A stretch of DNA of 64,000 nt from an uncultured Clostridia bacterium (GTDB taxonomy: Bacteria; Bacillota; Clostridia; Oscillospirales; Acutalibacteraceae). The notes beneath the pieces are model-generated. The model was given only the letters and a program-made list of their open reading frames with translations, was not told where the DNA came from and searched no databases. The position numbers and the translations under genes are program-made. Positions 38,143-45,619 of this stretch are shown piece after piece; the first letter of the stretch is position 1; each line of letters opens with the position of its first letter. The stretch lies in NCBI GenBank assembly GCA_947166135.1, contig CAMVDB010000001.1:62001-126000 (forward strand), written 5' to 3'.

Positions 38143-38172
38143 TACGATTGGTTAAATTACGATTGGTTAAAT
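38143..38172. repeat. Perfect tandem 15-bp repeat upstream of the aromatic operon promoter
   Basis: TACGATTGGTTAAAT occurs twice back to back (38143-38157 and 38158-38172). It ends 30 bases before the -35 box of the pheA leader promoter. The position suits an activator or repressor binding as a head-to-tail dimer, but no known operator is recognised. A chance duplication is possible. Confidence 0.6.
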
Positions 38173-38202
38173 ATTTATGATGAAAATAAATCAATTTACC
38201 TG

Positions 38203-38231
38203 TTGACTTTTGCGCTTTAACGTGCTATCAT
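38203..38231 (+). promoter_or_regulatory. Sigma-A promoter of the aromatic amino acid operon
   Basis: TTGACT (38203-38208), a 17-base spacer, TATCAT (38226-38231). Transcription would begin near 38238, giving a short leader with the peptide gene, then the attenuator, then pheA. No other promoter is evident before pheA. Confidence 0.85.
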
Positions 38232-38263
38232 AAGCGCAGACTGATGTGAAAGGAGTTATTGTC

Positions 38264-38356
38264 ATGAAAAATACTGCGTTACAGTTCAATAACTGCTTTT
38301 ACTTTACCTTCGCGCGCTTTTATGCGGGCTTTGCTTGCTATACAGAAAAAGTATGA
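38264..38356 (+). CDS. Phe/Tyr-rich leader peptide of the aromatic operon
   Basis: A 30-residue ORF, ATG to TGA, with the ribosome site AAAGGAG 8 bases upstream. It encodes six Phe (positions 8, 12, 14, 16, 19, 23) and three Tyr (13, 20, 26), nine aromatic codons of thirty, clustered between codons 12 and 26. It lies between a consensus promoter and a rho-independent terminator, with pheA downstream. This is the arrangement of leader peptides in ribosome-mediated attenuation such as enteric pheA. The peptide has no signal sequence and presumably no function beyond its translation. I infer that scarcity of charged Phe- and Tyr-tRNA stalls the ribosome here. Confidence 0.88.
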   Translation: MKNTALQFNNCFYFTFARFYAGFACYTEKV

Positions 38357-38387
38357 CGCTCGAACGGTAACAGGTGCTTTGAAACTT

Positions 38388-38420
38388 AGCGGTTCTGTTT
38401 TCGGGCAGAGCCGCTTTTTT
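38388..38420 (+). terminator. Attenuator (terminator) of the pheA-aro operon leader
   Basis: Stem AGCGGTTCTG (38388-38397) / CAGAGCCGCT (38406-38415) with one G-T pair, loop TTTTCGGG, then TTTTTT. It starts 32 bases after the leader-peptide stop and ends 74 bases before pheA. A competing pairing can be drawn: ACAGAA (38342-38347) plus CGCT (38357-38360) against AGCG and TTCTGT (38388-38391, 38393-38398). A ribosome at the peptide stop would cover the first partner; one stalled at codons 12-20 would leave it free. I did not compute folding energies. Confidence 0.85.
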
Positions 38421-38430
38421 CTGTGATTTG

Positions 38431-38477
38431 TCATGCGAAACCCTGCAGGGGGTCGCAGCAATCTCAACCTATTATAA
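38431..38477. repeat. Degenerate copy of a dispersed repeat (also at 56853-56960)
   Basis: GTCAT-GCG at the left and GCAATCTCAACC followed by TATTATAA at the right match the ends of the larger palindromic element at 56853-56960; the last 20 bases differ at one or two positions. It lies between the attenuator and the pheA ribosome site and contains the palindrome CCCTGCAGGG. Confidence 0.6.
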
Positions 38478-38493
38478 CGGGGAAGGTGATTCT

Positions 38494-39597
38494 ATGGATA
38501 ACTTACAGGATGCGCGATCGGCGATCAATGAGATCGACAGGGAGATGGCGGCGCTGTTTGAGCGGCGTATGCAGGCGGCGAAGGTGATCGCCGAGTACAA
38601 GAAGGAACACGGACTGCAGATCTATGACGCCCAGCGTGAGCGCGCGGTCATCGAGAAGAATTCAGCTTATATCAATGAGTATGAGATCCGTTCCTACTAT
38701 GTTCGCTTTCTTAACGATGTAATGGCGGTGTCAAAGCAGTATCAGGAGCATGTCATCAGCGGTACGAAGATCGCCTACAGCGGGATCGAGGGCGCTTTCG
38801 CCAATATCGCCGCGAAGAAGGCGTTCCCTTACAGCAGGGCGATCGCTTATCCGGACTTTCATGCGGCTTACAAGGCGGTAGAGAACGGTGAATGTGACTG
38901 CTGTGTGCTCCCGATCGAGAACAGTTACGCCGGTGAGGTCGGACAGGTCATGGATATGATGTTTCGCGGCTCGCTCTACGTCAACGGTATCTATACCCTC
39001 AGGATCACCCATAATCTGCTTGGATTGGAAGGCGCTTCCGTGAACGATATCAAGACGGTTGTAAGCCATCCCCAGGCGCTTGCACAGTGTGCGGAATATA
39101 TTCGAAAGAACGGTTATGATACGATTGAGTATGCCAATACCGCGAAGGCGGCGAAGGCAGTGAAGGACGGCGGCGACAGGAGCGTCGCGGCGATCGCTTC
39201 ATCCGAGACCGCGCGGCTCTACGGGTTGAGCGTGCTCGATCATGATATCAACGAGAGCTCGACCAACTCCACTCGCTTCGCGGTATTCTCCAGAGCGGAG
39301 AACAGACAGGTCAATACCTCGGGCGACAGCCGCTTTCTCCTGATGTTCACCGTTAAGAACGAGGCGGGCGCGCTGGCTCAGGCACTGAACGTACTGAGCA
39401 GCTATGGCTTCAACATGCGTGCGCTCCATTCGCGCCCGTTGAAGGAGCTCGCTTGGCAATATTACTTCTACATCGAAGCCGAGGGTGACGAGACCGGACA
39501 GAACGGCTCCGATATGCTGCGGCATCTGGCGCTCCACTGCGATATGCTCAAGGTGGTCGGTCATTACAGCGACGAAGTGATTTTGAAAGAGGATTAA
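38494..39597 (+). CDS. pheA: Chorismate mutase / prephenate dehydratase (PheA)
   Basis: Converts chorismate to prephenate and then phenylpyruvate, the committed Phe branch. The 367 residues have three parts: an AroQ-type mutase helix bundle (about 1-85, INEIDREMAALFERRMQAAKVIA), the dehydratase (about 95-285, PIENSYAGEV and STNSTRFAVFSR), and an ACT domain (about 295-365, GALAQALNVLSSYGFNMRALHSRP). In the ACT domain LHSRP replaces the usual ESRP of Phe feedback sites. ATG 38494 is chosen over longer frames because GGGGAAGGTG precedes it and the mutase domain begins there. First gene of the aromatic operon. Confidence 0.93.
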   Translation: MDNLQDARSAINEIDREMAALFERRMQAAKVIAEYKKEHGLQIYDAQRERAVIEKNSAYINEYEIRSYYVRFLNDVMAVSKQYQEHVISGTKIAYSGIEGAFANIAAKKAFPYSRAIAYPDFHAAYKAVENGECDCCVLPIENSYAGEVGQVMDMMFRGSLYVNGIYTLRITHNLLGLEGASVNDIKTVVSHPQALAQCAEYIRKNGYDTIEYANTAKAAKAVKDGGDRSVAAIASSETARLYGLSVLDHDINESSTNSTRFAVFSRAENRQVNTSGDSRFLLMFTVKNEAGALAQALNVLSSYGFNMRALHSRPLKELAWQYYFYIEAEGDETGQNGSDMLRHLALHCDMLKVVGHYSDEVILKED

Positions 39598-39599
39598 AC

Positions 39600-40616
39600 A
39601 TGAGTATTTTGCGTATGAATCTGGGCGCGGACAGCTATGATATCGTTATCGAGCGCGGCGCTTTAAAAAGAGCGGGTGAACTGCTGAATCTCGACCGCAA
39701 GGTGCTGGTGCTGACCGATGACGGAGTGCCTGCAGAATATGCGGCGGCTGTCGCCGATCAGGCGAAGGATGGGACAGTATTCACCGTATCGCAGGGTGAG
39801 GACAGCAAGAGCCTCGGACGCTTTGGCGAGATTTTGTCCAAGATGCTGAGTCTCGGCTTTACCCGTAAGGACGCTGTCGTCGCAGTCGGCGGCGGCGTTG
39901 TGGGCGATCTCGCGGGCTTTGCCGCTTCGGCATATATGCGCGGGGTGGATTTCTACAACATCCCTACGACAGTACTCAGCCAGGTGGATTCGTCCATCGG
40001 CGGTAAGACGGCGGTAAATCTCGACGGCATCAAGAACATCGTAGGCGCTTTTTATCAGCCGAAGAAAGTGCTGGTCGACCTCGATCTGCTCGCGACCCTG
40101 CCCGAACGTCAGATCAGTAACGGACTCGCGGAAGCGGTGAAGATGAGCCTGACGAGTGATGCGGATTTGTTCGAATTATTCGAAATAAGAAATATAAAAG
40201 AAAATCTCGACGAGATCATCACCCGCTCGCTGATGATCAAGAAGAACGTCGTCGAACAGGACGAGAAGGAACAGGGACTCAGAAAGATCCTGAACTTCGG
40301 TCATACGATCGGTCACGGTATCGAGAGTTTTGAGCATCTCAACGGACTGTACCACGGCGAGTGCGTCGCGCTCGGGATGATCCCGATGGTCGGCGATGAA
40401 TTAAGACCCCGCCTGTTGAGAGTTCTGGAGAGGTTGAATCTCCCTACGTCAGCAGCGCTTGACGCGGAAGAGGTGTACCGGGCGATGACGCATGACAAGA
40501 AGGGCGAGGGCGATACCGTAACGGTTACCACCGTTCCCGTTCCCGGAGAATTTGAAATGAAAAAGGTTCGGTTCGAAGAACTGGTTCCTATGATTGAAAT
40601 GGTAGGTAGATCCTGA
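39600..40616 (+). CDS. aroB: 3-Dehydroquinate synthase
   Basis: Second step of the shikimate pathway, DAHP to 3-dehydroquinate. The 338-residue protein has the NAD-binding and active-site segments VGGGVVGDLAGFAASAYMRG, PTTVLSQVDSSIGGKTAVN, and the zinc ligands in FGHTIGHGIE and YHGECVA. The start codon follows the pheA stop by two bases with AGAGGA as ribosome site, and the stop overlaps the aroC start by one base. Confidence 0.97.
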   Translation: MSILRMNLGADSYDIVIERGALKRAGELLNLDRKVLVLTDDGVPAEYAAAVADQAKDGTVFTVSQGEDSKSLGRFGEILSKMLSLGFTRKDAVVAVGGGVVGDLAGFAASAYMRGVDFYNIPTTVLSQVDSSIGGKTAVNLDGIKNIVGAFYQPKKVLVDLDLLATLPERQISNGLAEAVKMSLTSDADLFELFEIRNIKENLDEIITRSLMIKKNVVEQDEKEQGLRKILNFGHTIGHGIESFEHLNGLYHGECVALGMIPMVGDELRPRLLRVLERLNLPTSAALDAEEVYRAMTHDKKGEGDTVTVTTVPVPGEFEMKKVRFEELVPMIEMVGRS

Positions 40617-41713
40617 TGAAAAATACTTTTGGCAACTCGATAGCGCTGACGCTGTTCGGAGAGAGCCACGGCGAGATGATCGGCGCGGTGATCGACGGCT
40701 TGGCGCCGGGCTTGGATATCGACGAGGATTTTATCCGCGCTCAGCTCGATAAACGCCGTCCCGCCGGGAAGATCTCGACCGCGCGGCATGAGGCGGATGA
40801 ATTCAGCATCGTCAGCGGCGCATTCAACAGCAAGACAACCGGTACGCCCCTGACCATCCTGATCCCGAACACCTCTCAGCACAGTAAGGATTATGCGGCG
40901 ACCCGCTCGCTGGCACGTCCCGGACACGCCGACTATACGGCGTATCAGAAGTATCACGGCTTTGAGGATTATCGCGGCGGCGGCCATTTCTCGGGCAGAG
41001 TGACGGCGGCGCTCGTCGCGGCAGGCGCGATTTTGATCCGGGCTTTGCAGAATAAGGGTATTTCCATCGGCACGCATATCCGCTCCTGTGCAGGAATCGA
41101 GGACGCCGGCTTCCGTGAACTCAGCGCGGATATCGCACGTTTAAATACACTCGATTTTGCAGTTCTTGATACCGAGAGGGGAGATCGGATGCGTAAGGCG
41201 ATCGAAGCGGCTGCCGCAGAGGGCGACAGCGTCGGCGGCGTGCTGGAGACGGTTGTGACCGGGTTGCCCGCGGGCGTCGGAGAGCCTTGGTTCGATACCG
41301 TCGAAGGAGTGCTTTCACACGCGCTGTTCTCGGTGCCGGCTGTAAAGGGAGTTGAGTTCGGCGATGCGTTCAGTATGGTGAACGGCAAGGGCTCCGAGTA
41401 TAATGACAGCTTTTATATTTCTGAAAAAGAAATAAAAACCGCTACCAATCATAACGGCGGCATCAACGGCGGTATCACCAACGGTATGCCGATCCTGTTT
41501 CGCTGTGCCGTCAAGCCGACCCCCTCGATCTTCAAGGAACAGGCGACGGTTGACTTTATCAAGGGTGAGAACGCCTCTTTGTCGCTCAAGGGCAGACATG
41601 ATCCCGCAATCATTCACCGTGCGCGCGTTGTCGTGGACAGCGTGACGGCGCTGGTGCTTGCCGATCTGTTAGCACAGAGATATGGCACGGACTGGTTAGC
41701 CTCTCTATCCTAA
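40616..41713 (+). CDS. aroC: Chorismate synthase
   Basis: Last step to chorismate; needs reduced flavin. The 365-residue protein shows GESHGEMIGAVIDGLAPG, RRPAGKISTARHEADEF, RPGHADYTAYQKYHG and DYRGGGHFSGRVTA. It overlaps aroB by one base (TGATG). The last residues (ASLS, then the stop) are encoded in the left arm of the repeat at 41699-41833, so the C-terminal tail appears to have been trimmed or replaced by insertion of that element. Confidence 0.97.
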   Translation: MKNTFGNSIALTLFGESHGEMIGAVIDGLAPGLDIDEDFIRAQLDKRRPAGKISTARHEADEFSIVSGAFNSKTTGTPLTILIPNTSQHSKDYAATRSLARPGHADYTAYQKYHGFEDYRGGGHFSGRVTAALVAAGAILIRALQNKGISIGTHIRSCAGIEDAGFRELSADIARLNTLDFAVLDTERGDRMRKAIEAAAAEGDSVGGVLETVVTGLPAGVGEPWFDTVEGVLSHALFSVPAVKGVEFGDAFSMVNGKGSEYNDSFYISEKEIKTATNHNGGINGGITNGMPILFRCAVKPTPSIFKEQATVDFIKGENASLSLKGRHDPAIIHRARVVVDSVTALVLADLLAQRYGTDWLASLS

Positions 41714-41833
41714 GAGAGGTGCCCGATAGAGCGGAGTGTTGCCCGTATAATATAGATGCGGTGTTGAAAAGCAATTATTTGAGCGACACGCAACCCTCAG
41801 TCGCTTTGCGACAGCTCCTTTAGAAAGGGAGCC
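41699..41833. repeat. Dispersed palindromic repeat inside the aro operon
   Basis: Left arm GCCTCTCTATCCTAAGAGAG...GTGTTGCCC and right arm (inverse complement GGCTCCCTTTCTAAAGGAGC...GGGTTGCG) are diverged inverted copies, each itself a small palindrome, around about 50 bases without a gene. This form is common for small dispersed repeats in gut Firmicutes (from memory, not searched). It fills most of the 137-base gap between aroC and aroE-aroK, in an operon whose other gaps are at most 35 bases. Confidence 0.7.
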
Positions 41834-41850
41834 TTCAGAAAGGAAACATT

Positions 41851-43083
41851 ATGGACTACGGATTGATCGGAGAGAAGCTGCCCCACAGCTTTTCCAAGGA
41901 AATACACGAGAAGCTCGGGTATTATCAATATTCTATTAAAGAACTAAAAAGAGAAGAATTAACCGATTTTATTCTGCAAAAGAATTTTAAAGGCATTAAT
42001 GTGACGATTCCTTATAAGCAGAATGTGATCCCGCTTTTGGATGAGATCGCTCCCGAAGCGCGGGCGATCGGCGCGGTAAATACAGTCGTCAACCGTGACG
42101 GCGTACTATACGGCTACAACACCGATTTCGGCGGCATGAGGGCGCTGATCGAGCACGCGGGCGTCGTGATCAAGTACAAGAAGGTGCTGATCCTCGGTAC
42201 CGGCGGCACTTCGCTGACCGCGACGGCTGTTTGTCAGCGGTTGGATGCGAAGGAAGTCCTCCGCGTCAGCCGCTCGGGAAATGGCGGCGCGATCACATAC
42301 GAGCAGGCGTATACAGAGCATGGCGATGCAGATGTGATCATCAACACGACTCCCTGCGGGATGTATCCGAATATCTTTGACTGTCCTATCGATCTTTCAC
42401 GGTTCCCGAAGCTCAGCGGCGTGATCGACGCGGTGTATAATCCGCTGCAAACCCGGTTGATATTGTCCGCCCGTGAACGCGGTATCGATGCAGAGGGCGG
42501 GTTGTATATGCTTGTTGCTCAGGCGGTATTGGCGGCACAGCTGTTCCTTGATGAAGAATGGGACTCCGTCAAGCTGACCAACAGGATATATAACGAGATA
42601 TATTTTGATAAAAGAAATATAGTGCTCAGCGGGATGCCTGCCTCCGGCAAGTCCACGGTCGGTAAACTGATCGCAAAACAGCTCGGAAGAGAGCTGCTCG
42701 ATACCGACAGGCTGATCGTAGAGCGTGAGGGCGATATCCCGACGATCTTCAGAGAGAAGGGGGAGAAGTACTTCCGCAATCTGGAGAGTTCCGTAATCCG
42801 TGACGTCGCGGTACTGAGCGGTAAGGTGGTCTCCCTCGGCGGCGGCGCGATCCTGCGGGACGAGAACGTAAAGGCACTTCGACAGAACGGTGCGATCTTC
42901 TTCATCGATCGTTCGCCGGAGTATCTGATCCCGACCTCTGACCGTCCGCTCGCGGATAAGAAGGAGAAGATGATGCGCCTGTATGAGAAGCGCATCGATA
43001 CTTATTTAAGCACGGCTGATTACGTTATCGACGGCGATTGCGACCCCGAGGACGTTGCCGACAGTGTGATAAACGGAGAGTGA
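41851..43083 (+). CDS. aroEK: Shikimate dehydrogenase - shikimate kinase fusion (AroE-AroK)
   Basis: One 410-residue polypeptide carries two consecutive steps. Residues 1 to about 255 are shikimate dehydrogenase: DYGLIGEKLPHSFSK, NVTIPYK with the catalytic Lys, AIGAVNTV, GYNTDF with the catalytic Asp, and the NADP loop GTGGTS. From about 258 a shikimate kinase follows: Walker A GMPASGKST (about 261-269), LLDTDRLI, and the GGGAIL substrate loop. No stop or frameshift lies between the two. AAAGGA precedes the ATG just after the repeat. The reading as a bifunctional fusion is direct from the sequence. Confidence 0.95.
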   Translation: MDYGLIGEKLPHSFSKEIHEKLGYYQYSIKELKREELTDFILQKNFKGINVTIPYKQNVIPLLDEIAPEARAIGAVNTVVNRDGVLYGYNTDFGGMRALIEHAGVVIKYKKVLILGTGGTSLTATAVCQRLDAKEVLRVSRSGNGGAITYEQAYTEHGDADVIINTTPCGMYPNIFDCPIDLSRFPKLSGVIDAVYNPLQTRLILSARERGIDAEGGLYMLVAQAVLAAQLFLDEEWDSVKLTNRIYNEIYFDKRNIVLSGMPASGKSTVGKLIAKQLGRELLDTDRLIVEREGDIPTIFREKGEKYFRNLESSVIRDVAVLSGKVVSLGGGAILRDENVKALRQNGAIFFIDRSPEYLIPTSDRPLADKKEKMMRLYEKRIDTYLSTADYVIDGDCDPEDVADSVINGE

Positions 43084-43118
43084 TCGGTTGAGATACACCG
43101 ACGGATTAAGGAGCGATT

Positions 43119-43553
43119 ATGAAAATACTGGTTATCAACGGACCGAATCTGAATATGCTGGGTATTCGCGAGCCGGACATTTACGGTAGGACAACCTATC
43201 CCGCTCTGTGTGCTTTGATCGAGGAATACGGCCAGAAGCATGGTGTGGAGGTTGAGCAGTACCAGAGCAATCACGAGGGTGATCTGGTGGATAAAATACA
43301 GGAGGCATACGGGAAGGCCGACGGAATCGTCATCAATCCCGGCGCATATACGCATACGAGCGTTGCGATCCTCGACGCGCTCAAGGCGGTGGCGATCCCT
43401 GCCGTAGAGGTGCATATCTCCGAAGTGGATAAGCGCGAGAAGTTCAGGCAGATCAGCTATGTACGGCTCGCCTGCTTTGCGACGATTACCGGTCACGGCG
43501 TGGACGGCTATACGGAAGCGATGGATCTGCTGAGGGAAAAGTATGAGGGTTGA
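43119..43553 (+). CDS. aroQ: 3-Dehydroquinate dehydratase, type II
   Basis: Third shikimate step, by the type II dodecameric enzyme. The 144-residue protein has the signature VINGPNLNMLGIREP, the catalytic Tyr loop (GRTTY), QSNHEGDLVDKI, and NPGAYTHTSVAILDAL with VEVHISEV. TAAGGAG is the ribosome site. Its last 11 bases overlap aroA. Confidence 0.97.
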   Translation: MKILVINGPNLNMLGIREPDIYGRTTYPALCALIEEYGQKHGVEVEQYQSNHEGDLVDKIQEAYGKADGIVINPGAYTHTSVAILDALKAVAIPAVEVHISEVDKREKFRQISYVRLACFATITGHGVDGYTEAMDLLREKYEG

Positions 43554-44757
43554 GATTCGACCGTCAAAGGCTCATGGTACGGCCACTGCTCCGCCGAGTA
43601 AGAGTATGGCGCACCGTCTGCTGATATGCGCGGGACTTTCCGAAGGAGAGAGCGTTGTCCGGAAGCTGGCGTTCTCACAGGACATCAAGGCGACGATCGC
43701 GTGTCTGCAAGCACTAGGCGCTGAGATACGGCTTCACGGCGATACAGCGTACGTGAAGGGAGTCGATGTGAGAAAGCCTCTCGGTTCATCGACGACCCTG
43801 CCCTGTAACGAGTGCGGCAGTACGCTGAGGTTTTTTACTCCGCTGTGTATGCTCAGCGGAGAGAAACGCGCGCTGACAGGCTCCGCCTACCTGATGAAGC
43901 GACCGATGACCGTTTATGAGGAACTTGCACAAGAGCAGGGTATCGGCTTTGTGAAAGATGCCGAAAGTATCATTGTGCAGGGGCGCTTGCACAGCGGCGT
44001 TTATGAGGTGCCGGGGAATATCAGCTCGCAATTTATCTCGGGATTGCTTTTTACCTTGCCGTTGCTTAGCGGCGACAGCGAGCTAAGAATCCTTCCTCCC
44101 ATCGAGAGCAAGCCGTATATCGATCTGACGGTCTCGGCTCTGCGTGATTTCGGCATTTATATTTCTAATAAGGAAAATATTTATTATATCAGGGGAAACC
44201 AACGGTATGCTGCTTGTGAAACGACCGTCGAGGGGGATTGCTCGAATGCGGCGTTCTTTGAGGCGCTTAACTTCGCCGGCTCCGATGTGGCTGTCGAAGG
44301 ACTGAAAAAAGATACTTTACAAGGTGACGGGATATATAAAATTCTTTTTGAGAAAATAAAGAACTCAGATGAAGTCATCGATATTGCCGATTGTCCCGAT
44401 CTGGGACCGGTGCTGTTCGCGGTCGCGGCATTGTGCGGCGGCGCGAGGTTCACCGGTACGCGACGGCTTCGTATCAAGGAGAGCGACCGTGCCGAGGCGA
44501 TGCGCCGGGAGCTTGATAAACTTGGTGTAACGGTCGAGGTAAGGGAGAACACGGTAACGGTTCATCCCGCTGAACTTCACGCTCCGTCACAGCCTCTCAG
44601 CGGGCACAACGACCATCGTATCGTGATGGCGCTGAGTGTGCTGCTGACCGTGACCGGCGGCGTGATTGAAGGAGCTCAGGCAGTGGATAAGAGCTTTCCC
44701 GACTTTTTTGACAGACTGAAAAATTTAGGAGTGGAATTGACCTATGGAATGGATTAG
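43543..44757 (+). CDS. aroA: 3-Phosphoshikimate 1-carboxyvinyltransferase (EPSP synthase)
   Basis: Joins shikimate-3-phosphate and PEP. The 404-residue protein has PSKSMAHRLLICAGL, NECGSTLRFFTPL (PEP-site NxGTxxR variant with S for G/T), KRPMTVYEEL, LRIKESDRAEAMRRELDKLG, and HNDHRIVMALSVL. The first active-site motif reads NECGSTLRF rather than NAGTAMR, the pattern of glyphosate-tolerant class II-like enzymes; this is an inference. The start is inside aroQ and the end overlaps tyrA by 14 bases. Confidence 0.95.
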   Translation: MRVEIRPSKAHGTATAPPSKSMAHRLLICAGLSEGESVVRKLAFSQDIKATIACLQALGAEIRLHGDTAYVKGVDVRKPLGSSTTLPCNECGSTLRFFTPLCMLSGEKRALTGSAYLMKRPMTVYEELAQEQGIGFVKDAESIIVQGRLHSGVYEVPGNISSQFISGLLFTLPLLSGDSELRILPPIESKPYIDLTVSALRDFGIYISNKENIYYIRGNQRYAACETTVEGDCSNAAFFEALNFAGSDVAVEGLKKDTLQGDGIYKILFEKIKNSDEVIDIADCPDLGPVLFAVAALCGGARFTGTRRLRIKESDRAEAMRRELDKLGVTVEVRENTVTVHPAELHAPSQPLSGHNDHRIVMALSVLLTVTGGVIEGAQAVDKSFPDFFDRLKNLGVELTYGMD

Positions 44758-45598
44758 TCATTCGAGAATACTGATCGTCGGATTGGGACTGATCGGCGGC
44801 AGCTACGCCCGCGGCTTGAAGCGGCTGGGCTACCACGTCAGCGCGATCGAGAAGCGGCAGTCCGCTGTCGACTACGCGCTGGAGAATCATATCATCGACG
44901 ACGGCTATACGACGGTAGAGCCTGAGATCGTCAGCTCAGCTGATGCGGTGATCTTCGCGCTTTATCCCGAGGTGTTCCGTCAGTGGATCGCCGAGTATCA
45001 GCAGCTTTTTAAGCCCGGCGCCATGATCACCGACGTAACGGGCGTCAAGAGCTGTATCGTCTATGATATACAGAACATGCTCCGCGATGATGTGGAATTC
45101 ATCGCATCCCACCCTATGGCGGGTCGCGAGGTGTACGGTGTGGAGAACTCCGACGACGCGATCTTCCGAGGCGCGAATTTCATCGTCGTTCCGACTCAGA
45201 AGAATACCGCCGAAGGTATTCGCTGGATCGGCAGCCTCGGAAGGATACTCGGCTTCGGCAGGATCTCCGTACTGTCTCCCGAGGAACACGACGAGATGAT
45301 TGGCTACCTCTCTCAGCTGACCCACTGTATCGCGGTGGCGCTGATGACCTGCTCGGATAACGAGCACCTGGTCGATTATACGGGCGACAGCTTCCGTGAC
45401 CTGACGAGGATCGCGAACATCAACGACCTGATGTGGAGCGAGCTGTTCATGCTCAACCGTGAATCGCTCCTGAAATATATGGATATCTTCCTTGACGAAT
45501 TCGCCGCGCTCAGAGATATGATCCGCGACGGAAGGGTAGAGGAACTGAGAGAGAAGATGCGCCTGAGTACTAAACGCAGAGCGTATTTCAATAAATAA
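44744..45598 (+). CDS. tyrA: Prephenate dehydrogenase (Tyr branch)
   Basis: Oxidises prephenate to 4-hydroxyphenylpyruvate. The 284-residue protein has the Rossmann motif VGLGLIGGSYARGLKRLG and the active-site segments HPMAGREVYGVENS and QLTHCIAVAL. It lacks a C-terminal ACT domain, so direct Tyr feedback of the usual ACT kind is not expected. It overlaps aroA by 14 bases, so translation is coupled. Confidence 0.93.
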   Translation: MEWISHSRILIVGLGLIGGSYARGLKRLGYHVSAIEKRQSAVDYALENHIIDDGYTTVEPEIVSSADAVIFALYPEVFRQWIAEYQQLFKPGAMITDVTGVKSCIVYDIQNMLRDDVEFIASHPMAGREVYGVENSDDAIFRGANFIVVPTQKNTAEGIRWIGSLGRILGFGRISVLSPEEHDEMIGYLSQLTHCIAVALMTCSDNEHLVDYTGDSFRDLTRIANINDLMWSELFMLNRESLLKYMDIFLDEFAALRDMIRDGRVEELREKMRLSTKRRAYFNK

Positions 45599-45619
45599 TC
45601 AGATCGGAGGGTATATGAA

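Noticed and set aside
38143-38172. CRISPR-like direct repeats
   Set aside because: Only two copies without spacers; no cas genes in the window.
38238-38493. T-box or riboswitch in the aromatic operon leader
   Set aside because: No T-box core (AGGGTGGNACCGCG-like) or known aptamer is seen; the translated Phe/Tyr-rich ORF with ribosome site explains the leader better.
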